A DNA stretch of 64,000 nucleotides from Kuenenia sp039794105 (GTDB taxonomy: Bacteria > Planctomycetota > Brocadiia > Brocadiales > Brocadiaceae). The notes beneath the pieces are model-generated. The model was not told where the DNA came from. It saw only the letters and a program-made list of their open reading frames with translations, and searched no databases. The stretch covers positions 1 to 64,000 of the forward strand of contig NZ_JBDIWA010000006.1 of the NCBI RefSeq assembly GCF_039794105.1, written 5' to 3'. How positions within the stretch are numbered: the first letter of the stretch is position 1; each line of letters opens with the position of its first letter. Below are positions 1-5,678 of this stretch, piece after piece. The translations under genes were made by a program, and so were the position numbers.

Positions 1-88
1 ACACGACTTTCTTCGGTTATTATTACTATTAGATGTCTAATTGTTTTGCTTCAGGCATAAATACATTATCGTCCATAGGTTCCATACG

Positions 89-143
89 CCCCATACCCCC
101 CCTCCCCCCCCCATATACCCCCATACCTTGACCCCACACCCCC
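89..143 (-). other. C-rich tract (G-quadruplex-prone on minus strand)
   Basis: Six runs of 4 to 9 cytosines (89-92, 96-102, 104-112, 118-122, 132-135, 139-143) lie within 55 bases, so the minus strand carries six G-runs with short loops, well beyond the usual four-run rule for a G-quadruplex. Two small perfect hairpins follow: CTGCGA/TCGCAG at 143-157 and CCGC/GCGG at 167-178. No gene is visible in bases 1-226. The tract precedes the first toxin gene. A function is inference only; it could also be an assembly-sensitive homopolymer region. Confidence 0.5.
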
Positions 144-226
144 TGCGATGCTCGCAGCTTAACAGCCCGCGTTAGCGGAATGAATTCTGATGACAAAATG
201 CACACATTTATGTTATCCTCCGCCTA

Positions 227-505
227 ATGAAGATCTACAATTGGAATGCAGAGAAAAACGAGCAACTGATCAGCGAAAGGGGAATATCCTTCGAGGAAGT
301 GGTTTTTTATATTGAAAACGGCGGACTGCTTGATGAAATTGCACATCCCAATAGCCAGGACTACTCTCATCAACGAATTTTTATTGTGGCGATCGAGAAT
401 TACGTCTATCTGGTCCCATATGTCGAGAATGAAGAAGAAATATTTCTCAAGACCATTATTCCAAGTAAAAAATTTACAAAGATTTATATCGGAGATAATA
501 TATGA
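227..505 (+). CDS. BrnT-like toxin of a type II toxin-antitoxin pair
   Basis: A 92-residue protein of the BrnT (DUF497) type, known in other members as a RelE-fold ribonuclease that arrests translation. Seen here: the N-terminal W-x-x-x-K-N pattern (WNAEKN), the ISFEEV segment near residue 20, a central HQRIFIV strand and a C-terminal IFLKTIIPS strand leading to a lysine-rich end. Toxin-first order and a 4-base ATGA overlap with the next gene (502-505) fit the brnT-brnA arrangement. The start is the ATG at 227; no clear Shine-Dalgarno sequence precedes it. The cassette ends in an attC-like palindrome, so the pair may once have been an integron cassette. The family call rests on pattern recognition; function is inferred. 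Confidence 0.7.
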   Translation: MKIYNWNAEKNEQLISERGISFEEVVFYIENGGLLDEIAHPNSQDYSHQRIFIVAIENYVYLVPYVENEEEIFLKTIIPSKKFTKIYIGDNI

Positions 506-804
506 AGAATGTAAAACTGAGTAAAGAAGAGAAGCAACTCCTTAAGGCTGTCGAGGCTGGTGAGTTTGAGTCTGTTCTCACGAAGAAGCGTAGAAGCGAA
601 CTCGTCAATGCGGCAAAAGACACTGTTCGTAAAGACAAGAGAATAAACATCAGAATTTCTAACCGTGATTTAAAAGCTATTCAGTTAAAAGCAACCGAAG
701 AAGGCATTCCTTGTCAAACTCTGGTATCCAGTATCATCCACAAGTACATATCGGGTTCTTTGAAGGATATATCCGCTAACAAACGCATGCAGCGTACCGG
801 CTAA
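502..804 (+). CDS. Antitoxin partner of the BrnT-like toxin (RHH/CopG-like)
   Basis: A 100-residue protein starting inside the stop of the toxin gene (ATGA overlap), which implies translational coupling. It is basic in the middle and has the segment KRINIRISNRDL followed by a helix and EGIPCQTLVSSIIHKY, the strand-helix-helix order of ribbon-helix-helix antitoxins. These bind their toxin and repress the shared promoter. The last dozen residues (ANKRMQRTG) are encoded by the left arm of an attC-like palindrome rather than by family sequence; the ancestral stop may have been replaced when the recombination site fused. The neighbours and the RHH pattern make the antitoxin role likely. DNA binding is inferred from the family. 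Confidence 0.68.
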   Translation: MKNVKLSKEEKQLLKAVEAGEFESVLTKKRRSELVNAAKDTVRKDKRINIRISNRDLKAIQLKATEEGIPCQTLVSSIIHKYISGSLKDISANKRMQRTG

Positions 805-834
805 TCGCCAGCCGCTGATGCGAAACGTTATGCG
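775..834 (+). repeat. attC-like imperfect palindrome (integron cassette site)
   Basis: The left end GCTAACAAACG and right end CGTTATGCG match the R'' and R' boxes of attC sites (the same words bound Vibrio cholerae VCRs). Between them CGCAT (784-788) pairs with ATGCG (818-822), CAGC (790-793) with GCTG (814-817) and GGCT (799-802) with AGCC (810-813). This leaves a bulge on one arm, as attC hairpins have. It overlaps the 3' end of the antitoxin gene, the usual place for a cassette attC. Degenerate but structurally convincing. Confidence 0.6.
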
Positions 835-849
835 ACAAGGTCAGAATGA

Positions 850-1137
850 CGGTTATCGACCCAAAGCGGACATTTAAATTTAGGTGTAAATCGGGGAAGG
901 ACCAAGCTAACCTGTTCCCAAACTCCTGTTTGCGAACGTAATGGCACAGGAAACTACATTCGCGGGTTCAGCGATCTCGTGGGTATAAGCGCACAGAACG
1001 GGTTTGATACTACTACTCATCCGGGAAGTAAAACCACTTGGAACAGTCTTGGCCGTCAGGAAAGAGATGATGTCCAGCGGGAATTTGACCCGGCAAGTGG
1101 ACGGCATAATCTAAAGTACAGGTTCAGGGCGCCATAA
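850..1137 (+). pseudogene. Open frame fragment without start codon, unknown
   Basis: A stop-free frame of about 95 codons ends at TAA 1135-1137 with a protein-like composition in its last 65 residues (for example NYIRGFSDLVGISAQNGF and REFDPASGRHNLKYRF). There is no ATG, GTG or TTG start in a suitable place, and the DNA around 911-960 resembles a dispersed repeat also seen, inverted, near 39598-39650. It may be the tail of a deleted gene or a chance opening in repeat DNA. I do not recognise the family. Confidence 0.25.
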
Positions 1138-1250
1138 AAATACTGATAATAATGTAGCGGCAGCACAACTAACTCCGGATCACTTTGCCGGGGTTCGACA
1201 CGGGTACACTCCATGTTTTTTGTAACCCTTTACATCTGCCAGTAACGAAA

Positions 1251-1436
1251 ATGAAAGCAATATACGAAAGAAAATGCAGATACATTGGCTTGCCTGATGA
1301 TAAAGATGATTTTAATTTTACTGAAAGGTTTATTGCCTTAAAAACAGAACCAGAAAAACAGATTGCGGAGGAAATCACACTTAATGCTTTGATAAAAAAC
1401 AACTTATCCCAAATAAAACTACCGGAAGGAAAGTAA
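1251..1436 (+). CDS. Small hypothetical protein
   Basis: A 61-residue frame from ATG 1251; an upstream in-frame ATG at 1185 would give 83 residues, but that stretch overlaps a GC-rich hairpin (1171-1195). The product is charged and predicted helical, with an acidic middle (PDDKDDF) and a C-terminal EEITLNALIKNN segment. No family is recognised; the size and the setting among toxin-antitoxin genes would suit an antitoxin or a small regulator, but that is a guess. The stop codon lies inside the first of four alternating 10-bp half-sites (1431-1500). Confidence 0.35.
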   Translation: MKAIYERKCRYIGLPDDKDDFNFTERFIALKTEPEKQIAEEITLNALIKNNLSQIKLPEGK

Positions 1437-1500
1437 ACTTAAATATTGATAAGTTTACTTTTTCAAGCTAAAGTAAACTAATTTGAAAATAAATTTACTT
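1431..1500. repeat. Four alternating 10-bp half-sites at exact 20-bp spacing
   Basis: AAGTAAACTT at 1431-1440, its reverse complement AAGTTTACTT at 1451-1460, AAGTAAACTA at 1471-1480 and AAATTTACTT at 1491-1500 alternate in orientation, each separated by exactly 10 bases of unrelated sequence. Twenty bases is about two helical turns, so all sites lie on one face of the DNA. This suits a multi-site operator or iterons; as RNA it could form two stem-loops with 10-nt loops. A short frame beginning MKKTEVSGKTRYRLF starts just after it (ATG 1514) and is cut by the next repeat at 1600. Confidence 0.7.
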
Positions 1501-1599
1501 TCCTAATGTGATAATGAAAAAGACAGAGGTAAGCGGCAAGACCCGCTATCGCCTTTTCCTCTTTGAGCCATATTTGAATTTATTTAAGTATGGGATAAA

Positions 1600-1734
1600 A
1601 CTCAGGGGACACCATACTTAATTATTGACACAATCTCAATGCCTTTTTTTTGTCTGGTACGCCCCACCCTTGCTATTTCGGGGATGCCGTACTTAATTAT
1701 AGACGCAGTAATTAAGTACGGTGTCCCCTGAATT
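1600..1734. repeat. REP/MITE-like inverted repeat (GGGGACACCRTACTTAATT family)
   Basis: The left arm at 1600-1625 (CAGGGGACACCATACTTAAT) is answered by its inverse at 1708-1734, and an inner copy (GCCGTACTTAATTA, 1687-1700) also pairs with the right arm, so nested hairpins are possible. Sequences of this style usually accompany REP-associated tyrosine transposases (RAYT); a RAYT fossil lies 500 bases away at 2250-2413. The element truncates the short frame that begins at 1514. Confidence 0.65.
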
Positions 1735-1771
1735 CTGTTCGCGCGCTCTTTTTTTCTCTCTTGTGCAAGAT

Positions 1772-2062
1772 TCAGGTATTAAATTCAACGGGTTTTGCTC
1801 CATGATGGATAGTAAGAACCTCAACTTCCTCAGCAACTATACGATAAATAATTCTGTAGTTACCTAATATAATTTCCCTAATATCTTCACGATTTATTTC
1901 GGGAACAACTCTGCCTGATTTTGGAAAGAGTTCAAGACGATCTGTTGCCTCAAATGCTCTAATTGCAAACAACTTTGCATATTGAATAGAGTCACGCGCA
2001 ATAAAGAGACAAATAGAGTCCAAATCATCTAAAGCTTGATCTGTCCATGTTACTTTAACCAT
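1772..2062 (-). CDS. ParE/RelE-family toxin
   Basis: A 96-residue RelE/ParE superfamily toxin. The N-terminal W-T-x-x-A-x-x-D-L pattern (WTDQALDDLDSI), the central LELFPKSGRVVPEI and the C-terminal EIILGNYRIIYRIV followed by VLTIHHG are the standard landmarks of the family. RelE-type members cleave mRNA on the ribosome and ParE-type members poison gyrase; the sequence alone does not decide between them. The upstream antitoxin gene overlaps it by 13 bases, so the two are one operon. About 40 bases past its stop comes a REP-like hairpin rather than an attC site. Confidence 0.85.
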   Translation of the reverse strand: MVKVTWTDQALDDLDSICLFIARDSIQYAKLFAIRAFEATDRLELFPKSGRVVPEINREDIREIILGNYRIIYRIVAEEVEVLTIHHGAKPVEFNT

Positions 2063-2232
2063 TTTTCCATTCTCTTTTTTGCTTCCTCATGAGAAATTTT
2101 TTGCCCTGAATCAGCTTGTTTAATGCCTCTATCTACTTTATAAATGAGATACAATTTTTCCATAGCGTCTTCAATAGAAGCATCTTGTGGAAGATCTTGA
2201 ATTGCTTTAAGTACTTGTTCTTTTGGAATCAT
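2050..2232 (-). CDS. Antitoxin of the ParE/RelE pair
   Basis: A 60-residue acidic and basic helical protein directly upstream of, and overlapping by 13 bases, the ParE/RelE toxin gene. The start ATG at 2232 is preceded by AGGAGGAACAATT, a strong ribosome binding site. The C-terminus (ISHEEAKKRMEKWL) looks like the toxin-wrapping tail of PHD/StbD-type antitoxins, and the N-terminal half (ASIEDAMEKLYLIYKVDRG) resembles the short helical antitoxins paired with plasmid-stabilisation toxins. Assignment is by position and size; the DNA-binding fold is not obvious. Confidence 0.75.
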   Translation of the reverse strand: MIPKEQVLKAIQDLPQDASIEDAMEKLYLIYKVDRGIKQADSGQKISHEEAKKRMEKWLK

Positions 2233-2244
2233 AATTGTTCCTCC

Positions 2245-2413
2245 TAAATTGTTGTTTATAATAGCATATTACATAATGATCAAGTTCAGCCGACCGCTTT
2301 CCCAAAATCTCCAGAAATGAAATACGGTCATCATTATCAGTAAGAATATTCCTTAGCTCATTTCCACGTGATAAGATGTGATAGTATGCCCCTTCAAATT
2401 TCTATGCGCCATG
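2245..2413 (-). pseudogene. RAYT (REP-associated tyrosine transposase) N-terminal fossil
   Basis: Read on the minus strand, 2391 to about 2250 encodes EGAYYHILSRGNELRN and then DNDDRISFLEILGKRSAEL. This is the characteristic start of Y1-type (IS200-like) RAYT transposases, usually MARPLRIEFEGAxYHV. The expected upstream codons are there but broken: ATGGCGC at 2413 is followed by a short deletion, and one extra A in ATAGAAATTTGAA shifts the frame. The catalytic HUH histidines and tyrosine further downstream are gone. The fossil explains the REP-like hairpins nearby, which such enzymes mobilise. Confidence 0.75.
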
Positions 2414-2493
2414 GTTTTGTCATGACAAACGAGGTAGCAAAATCGCCTTCTCTTGCCGACAATATAATCACTAATCAAGGTGTGACCTGAAAC

Positions 2494-2595
2494 CCAATGT
2501 CATTAAGTTAAGCAACCGGCAACAAAAGTCCCCTTTAAAAAATGGGGATAAAGGGAGTTGTTTTTAATCAAATAACCTTAACTTAATGACATTGG
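2494..2595. repeat. MITE-like element, family CCAATGTCATTAAGTTAAG (copy 1)
   Basis: Perfect 19-bp terminal inverted repeats (CCAATGTCATTAAGTTAAG at 2494-2512 and its inverse at 2577-2595) enclose 64 bases that include CCCCTTTAAAAAATGGGG-like pairing. A second copy with identical termini but a longer centre lies at 55689-55854, and both are followed by GTTTGCAACCTG. No coding capacity is seen. Confidence 0.8.
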
Positions 2596-2713
2596 TTTGC
2601 AACCTGTACCCGCAGAAATTCCTCAAGCTTACGTGACCATAAAGCGCTGTTACCCACTGGTTTTAAAGGTAATAGTCGCTAACCAAGTTTTGTTTTTCCA
2701 TATCAAATCTTTT

Positions 2714-3118
2714 CTATTTTAATATCATCCACCTTAATTCAAAATACAGTTCTGGAAATTCATAATCCTCATCTGAATTATTCCAGCATTCCCGGATGTA
2801 TATAACTGCTTTGTCTGATTCTGAGTATGCCAAAGATACAGTAAAATAATGTGATGCGTTATTATACGTAGATGTAATAGGCAATTGTCTTTCATAACTA
2901 CCATAATCACCACCAATATCTGCAAATCCCATAACGCCTTTAATTTCAGACTCTATGTTACCAATTATAAATATTTGTGAGTCAAAACTACCTGCACCAA
3001 TCTCAATAGACTCAAACTCAACATCTACAATACCTTTATCATTAATTTTAACCCTATCGGCAAAAAGAGTTGTTGTGCTAACAAAAAGTACTGTTAAACA
3101 AATAAATATTTTATACAT
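2714..3118 (-). CDS. Exported hypothetical protein
   Basis: A 134-residue protein with an obvious Sec signal peptide (MYKIFICLTVLFVSTTTLFA, cleavage expected after residue 20), so it should act in the periplasm or on the surface. The mature part is beta-rich, with SQIFIIGNIESEIKGVMGFADIG and ASHYFTVSLAYSES, and has a single cysteine; no known family is recognised. The ATG at 3118 is preceded by AAAGAAGGAGAATGAAAA, a good ribosome binding site. The next gene upstream on the same strand is also a small exported protein of similar build (residual beta strands, acidic), so the two may be a functional pair. Confidence 0.65.
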   Translation of the reverse strand: MYKIFICLTVLFVSTTTLFADRVKINDKGIVDVEFESIEIGAGSFDSQIFIIGNIESEIKGVMGFADIGGDYGSYERQLPITSTYNNASHYFTVSLAYSESDKAVIYIRECWNNSDEDYEFPELYFELRWMILK

Positions 3119-3239
3119 TTTTCATTCTCCTTCTTTGGCAATTAAGGTGACATCATATTAAATTTTAATTAAATGAATTAAGCAAGGTACTATCATAGAA
3201 ATTTAAAAAAATGTTGTTCAACCAATTTTATGCCAACCT

Positions 3240-3671
3240 CTATTTATAACGTATTAATTTACATTTAATTTTTAAATTCCATGCATAAGAATCTCTGTCT
3301 ATTACATCATTATTAACAATGGTGCGATAGAAAACAATTTCCCCTTTTTTTGTATTCGCAAATGCCACGTCCCAATATTCAATAATATTATCTGCCTTAT
3401 CATCGGGTTCTAAATAAACAATTGCAGTGGTAGGAAGATTAAATATCCAGCTTCCAGATTCAACAGTTGCCAATATTTGATGTGGAATTTTGTTTCCAAG
3501 TGTTTCAATATCATAACGTTCTGTTATGCCCTCACCAGCCTTAACGAGGACGCTTTCCAATTCTAAATCTTCTGTAATTCTATCAAACACATCAATATCA
3601 TCTGCAAAAACAATAGTTATAGGAATTGCAACTATTACCATCAATATTAAAAATATCATTATTTTTTTCAT
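3240..3671 (-). CDS. Exported hypothetical protein
   Basis: A 143-residue protein from ATG 3671, chosen because AGGAGGGATTGAT sits directly upstream; the frame stays open to 3722 but those codons come from the repeat at 3704-3759. Residues 1-21 (MKKIMIFLILMVIVAIPITIV) form a signal peptide ending FA-D. The mature protein is acidic at first (DDIDVFDRITEDLELE), then beta-rich with ATVESGSWIFNLPTTAIVYL and a basic C-terminus (KIKCKLIRYK). No family is recognised. It lies 121 bases from the exported protein at 2714-3118 on the same strand, and the two share size and general build, which suggests a common role. Confidence 0.62.
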   Translation of the reverse strand: MKKIMIFLILMVIVAIPITIVFADDIDVFDRITEDLELESVLVKAGEGITERYDIETLGNKIPHQILATVESGSWIFNLPTTAIVYLEPDDKADNIIEYWDVAFANTKKGEIVFYRTIVNNDVIDRDSYAWNLKIKCKLIRYK

Positions 3672-3699
3672 ATCAATCCCTCCTCTTATTTTTAGGTAA

Positions 3700-3969
3700 T
3701 TAGGGGACACTTCCCATATCACTTGCTTGATCTTGTTGGAAAAATAAGGGAAGTGTCCCTATATTCCCAAAGGTATTGGCGTAAAATTTAACCTTTTCAT
3801 CCATCTGCCCTTCATTGGCAATAAACGGTATTTGGAGTTTTCCGATCTTTTGGTTAACCGTCTTGTTTGATGGTTTACCTGTGCCTTCTTGCGCAAATAA
3901 CGGAAAAGCAAAACCAAATAACAATGAAAGCACTATCGAAAAGATAAAAATATGGTTACTTTTTTTCAT
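3700..3969 (-). pseudogene. Truncated SBBP-repeat-type exported protein
   Basis: The frame begins with a signal peptide (MKKSNHIFIFSIVLSLLFGF ... PLFAQ) and then reads KLQIPFIANEGQMDEKVKFYANTFG. The last part is the hallmark N-terminus of large beta-propeller proteins with SBBP repeats, which normally run for 600 or more residues. Here the match ends at residue 67 or so, where the hairpin GGGACACTTCCC/GGGAAGTGTCCC (3704-3759) begins; the remaining codons are repeat DNA and a stop. It was most likely truncated by a REP-like insertion or deletion. The upstream region and start look intact, so a short secreted peptide could still be made. Confidence 0.7.
3704..3759. repeat. REP-like hairpin GGGACACTTCCC
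   Basis: GGGACACTTCCC (3704-3715) and its perfect inverse (3748-3759) are separated by 32 bases. It begins with the same TAGGGGACAC word as the element at 1600-1734, so it belongs to the same broad class of RAYT-associated repeats. It interrupts the SBBP-type gene. Confidence 0.65.
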
Positions 3970-4114
3970 AAGTATTGTCCTTATTAAATATGTAAAGGGT
4001 TATAGGGTAAAATAGTGCGTGCATTATAGACAACGCAATTCCATTGTCAATATTTAAAAAAGGCCAACCACGCATGGGGCAGGGAATGTGGGGCCATCCA
4101 TTACATAAGAGGTA

Positions 4115-4167
4115 TGGGGTCAAATCTTTATCAATTACATATTTGTCAATGGTAAAGATTCGACCCC
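4115..4167. repeat. REP-like hairpin GGGGTCRAATCTTTA
   Basis: GGGGTCAAATCTTTA at 4115-4129 pairs with TAAAGATTCGACCCC at 4153-4167 with one mismatch; the loop is 23 bases. GGGGTC...TTTAC palindromes are a common RAYT-associated type. It lies between the truncated SBBP gene and the second attC-like site; the rest of 3970-4203 shows no gene. Confidence 0.6.
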
Positions 4168-4203
4168 TTCTGTAGGCCTTTTAGCTTAAATTGTCGTCGT
4201 TAC

Positions 4204-4273
4204 CACAACGGCTAAGCTCATCTGCCGCTATGGAGCACCAGCGGAATAGCGGTCGGGTGGTGCAACTTGTTAG
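4204..4273 (-). repeat. attC-like imperfect palindrome (second integron cassette site)
   Basis: Read on the minus strand it starts CTAACAAG (R''-like, 4273-4267), which contains the toxin gene's stop codon, and ends CGTTGTG (4210-4204, R'-like but degenerate). The centre has the perfect arms CCGCTAT/ATAGCGG (4225-4231, 4246-4252) around a 14-base loop with a partial inner stem. Position right at a cassette gene's stop and orientation with that gene are what an attC requires. Confidence 0.5.
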
Positions 4274-4575
4274 ATGTTGTCTATTCTCTTTTTCAATAAA
4301 TCCGGTCTTCTCTTACCGTGAAGCACCGCAAGAACTATTATCTTTTCTTCTTCAACAAAATAGATGATTTTGTACGGAAACCTTTTGATGATGTGCTTTC
4401 TTGCCACTTTGTATTCTAGCGGATGAATTTCTGGATTTCTCACGATGAAGTTAAGTCCTGCATTAACTTGCAGGAGGAAGTCGTGTCCTAAACCTACCCT
4501 CCTATCCTCATACCAAGAAAAGGCTTCCTTCAAGTCATCTTCAGCTTCGGGTCTGATAATAACCCTGTATTTCAT
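4270..4575 (-). CDS. RelE/ParE-family toxin (plasmid stabilisation type)
   Basis: A 101-residue toxin of the RelE/ParE superfamily. Landmarks seen are the N-terminal RPEAEDDLKEAFSWYEDR helix pair, VNAGLNFIVRNPEIHP, and the C-terminal RFPYKIIYFVEEEKIIVLAVLHGKR strands, which carry the basic residues of the active or binding surface. ATG 4575 overlaps the stop of the upstream antitoxin by 4 bases (ATGA-type coupling). The stop codon lies inside an attC-like site, so this pair was probably a gene cassette. The target (ribosome-bound mRNA or gyrase) cannot be told from the sequence. Confidence 0.87.
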   Translation of the reverse strand: MKYRVIIRPEAEDDLKEAFSWYEDRRVGLGHDFLLQVNAGLNFIVRNPEIHPLEYKVARKHIIKRFPYKIIYFVEEEKIIVLAVLHGKRRPDLLKKRIDNI

Positions 4576-4793
4576 TGCTTACTCACAATTCTTTTATAGA
4601 CATCCTCCCACGGAGAGCCCAAATCAGGATTTCTATGGTAAGCCTCCAACCGTGCATCTATGATTCTTTTTTCTTCCGCGGTTAATTCTATTTCTTCCGG
4701 TTCTTTTGCTATAGTATCCCAGATGTCCTCTACAAGTTGAATTCTTTCAGGTATTGATAATGCAAGGGTATCTGTTGCTGTTATTTGTTTCAT
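4572..4793 (-). CDS. Antitoxin, putative addiction module component family
   Basis: A 73-residue helical protein of the family usually annotated as 'putative addiction module component' (TIGR02574): LSIPERIQLVEDIWDTIA, then acidic EEIELTAEEKRIIDARLEAYHRNPD and the G-S-P-W-E-D-V signature near residues 58-64. It precedes the RelE/ParE toxin and overlaps it, and AGGAGATAAAAACT upstream of ATG 4793 is a good ribosome binding site. It should neutralise the toxin and probably autoregulate the operon. The frameshifted DUF2283 remnant lies just upstream on the same strand. Confidence 0.85.
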   Translation of the reverse strand: MKQITATDTLALSIPERIQLVEDIWDTIAKEPEEIELTAEEKRIIDARLEAYHRNPDLGSPWEDVYKRIVSKQ

Positions 4794-4810
4794 AGTTTTT
4801 ATCTCCTGTT

Positions 4811-5036
4811 TTATCTTAATTTACATCTAAGTATTTCAGCTTGTGATGATTCCAATATTGAATCTCGAAGAAAAGAACTTGCCTCTAATATTTCTATGCC
4901 AATTAATTCACCGCTTTCATTCAACTCAGCCGTAATATTTGGGCTTAACTCAATGCTATCTGCGTCTTTTTTCCTCAGAGATAACTATATGCAGAATATC
5001 TTCATCTTTAAAATATGCCATCTTTGTTTTATCCAT
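4811..5036 (-). pseudogene. DUF2283-type gene with a frameshift
   Basis: From ATG 5036 the minus strand reads MAYFKDEDILHIVISEEK and, after one shift in a six-A run near 4967-4972, continues DADSIELSPNITAELNESGE followed by IGIEILEASSFLRDS to a stop at 4811. The joined product (about 75 residues) has the DUF2283 pattern, in which a D-x-D-x-L strand start is followed by a GELIGIEIL strand. With five A's the frame would be whole, so this is either a recent mutation, programmed slippage or a sequencing error. DUF2283 genes often sit beside toxin-antitoxin modules; their role is not established. Confidence 0.65.
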
Positions 5037-5141
5037 TACACTCTTGTCTAAATTAAATTTTCAAAAAGCCAGTAACCTTATTGGATGCCAATGATTTAAT
5101 TATACCGTATAACAATGATTATACAGACTGTATAAACCGGC

Positions 5142-5678
5142 CTAAAACCTGTCAACGTGACCTCGGACACTGTGACAGCCTTTGTTCAAGACATGGGTGT
5201 AGATCACCGTTGTGCTGACGTCTTTGTGGCCAAGAAGTTCATGTATGGTGCGAATATCATAACCGGCCTCAAGCAAGTGCGTAGCAAAGGAGTAACTGAA
5301 GAATTGTCTCGTGGGTATGATGCTACCCTTGCCAAGATCTCCGACTTCACGACCTGTCACGTGGCGATATAGGAACAGCAAGGCTGAAAGCGCTTGGTTT
5401 TGCGTGGAGGCGTTCACCTTTTCCTTCACGGCGAGATGGGTGAGAAAGGCGTTGATTTCCGGCTCAGCCATTTCCGCAGGATGACAAACCTTATGGAAAA
5501 AGATGAACCGCCTGACCCAATGACAATAAGTCTGCTCCGTGCGTCTGCTGTAATGACGAGAGCGAAAAGATTCACGAAGACAGCCCGGTAGTTTCGGCTT
5601 ATGACCCGACTTCGAGGCGTCTGCTGGATGCTCGTTTGCACTCCCAGAATTTTTTATTATGGAGCGAGCTTGTTGCAC
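5142..5678 (-). pseudogene. intI: Integron integrase (IntI-type tyrosine recombinase), internally deleted
   Basis: The 178-codon frame joins two separated parts of an integron integrase. Residues about 28-118 match the N-terminal SAM-like domain (LRESFRSRHYSRRTEQTYCHW ... NASTQNQALSALLFLYRHV). Residues about 128-178 match the C-terminal box: SFATHLLEAGYDIRTIHELL, then GHKDVSTTVIYTHVLNKG with the tail CHSVRGHVDRF, corresponding to the GVRSPLD end of IntI proteins. The middle, including the first catalytic arginine, the lysine and the IntI-specific patch, is missing; the HxxR histidine has become tyrosine (YSFATH). It therefore cannot be active. Together with attC-like sites beside toxin-antitoxin cassettes it marks a former integron. 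Cassettes on its 3' side would fit the rarer reverse layout. Confidence 0.78.

Noticed and set aside
1..226. Promoter for the first toxin gene
   Set aside because: No -35/-10 pair could be chosen with any confidence in this C-rich stretch.
5157..5372. Plus-strand frame over the IntI fragment
   Set aside because: Shadow of the integrase remnant; the minus strand shows clear recombinase motifs.
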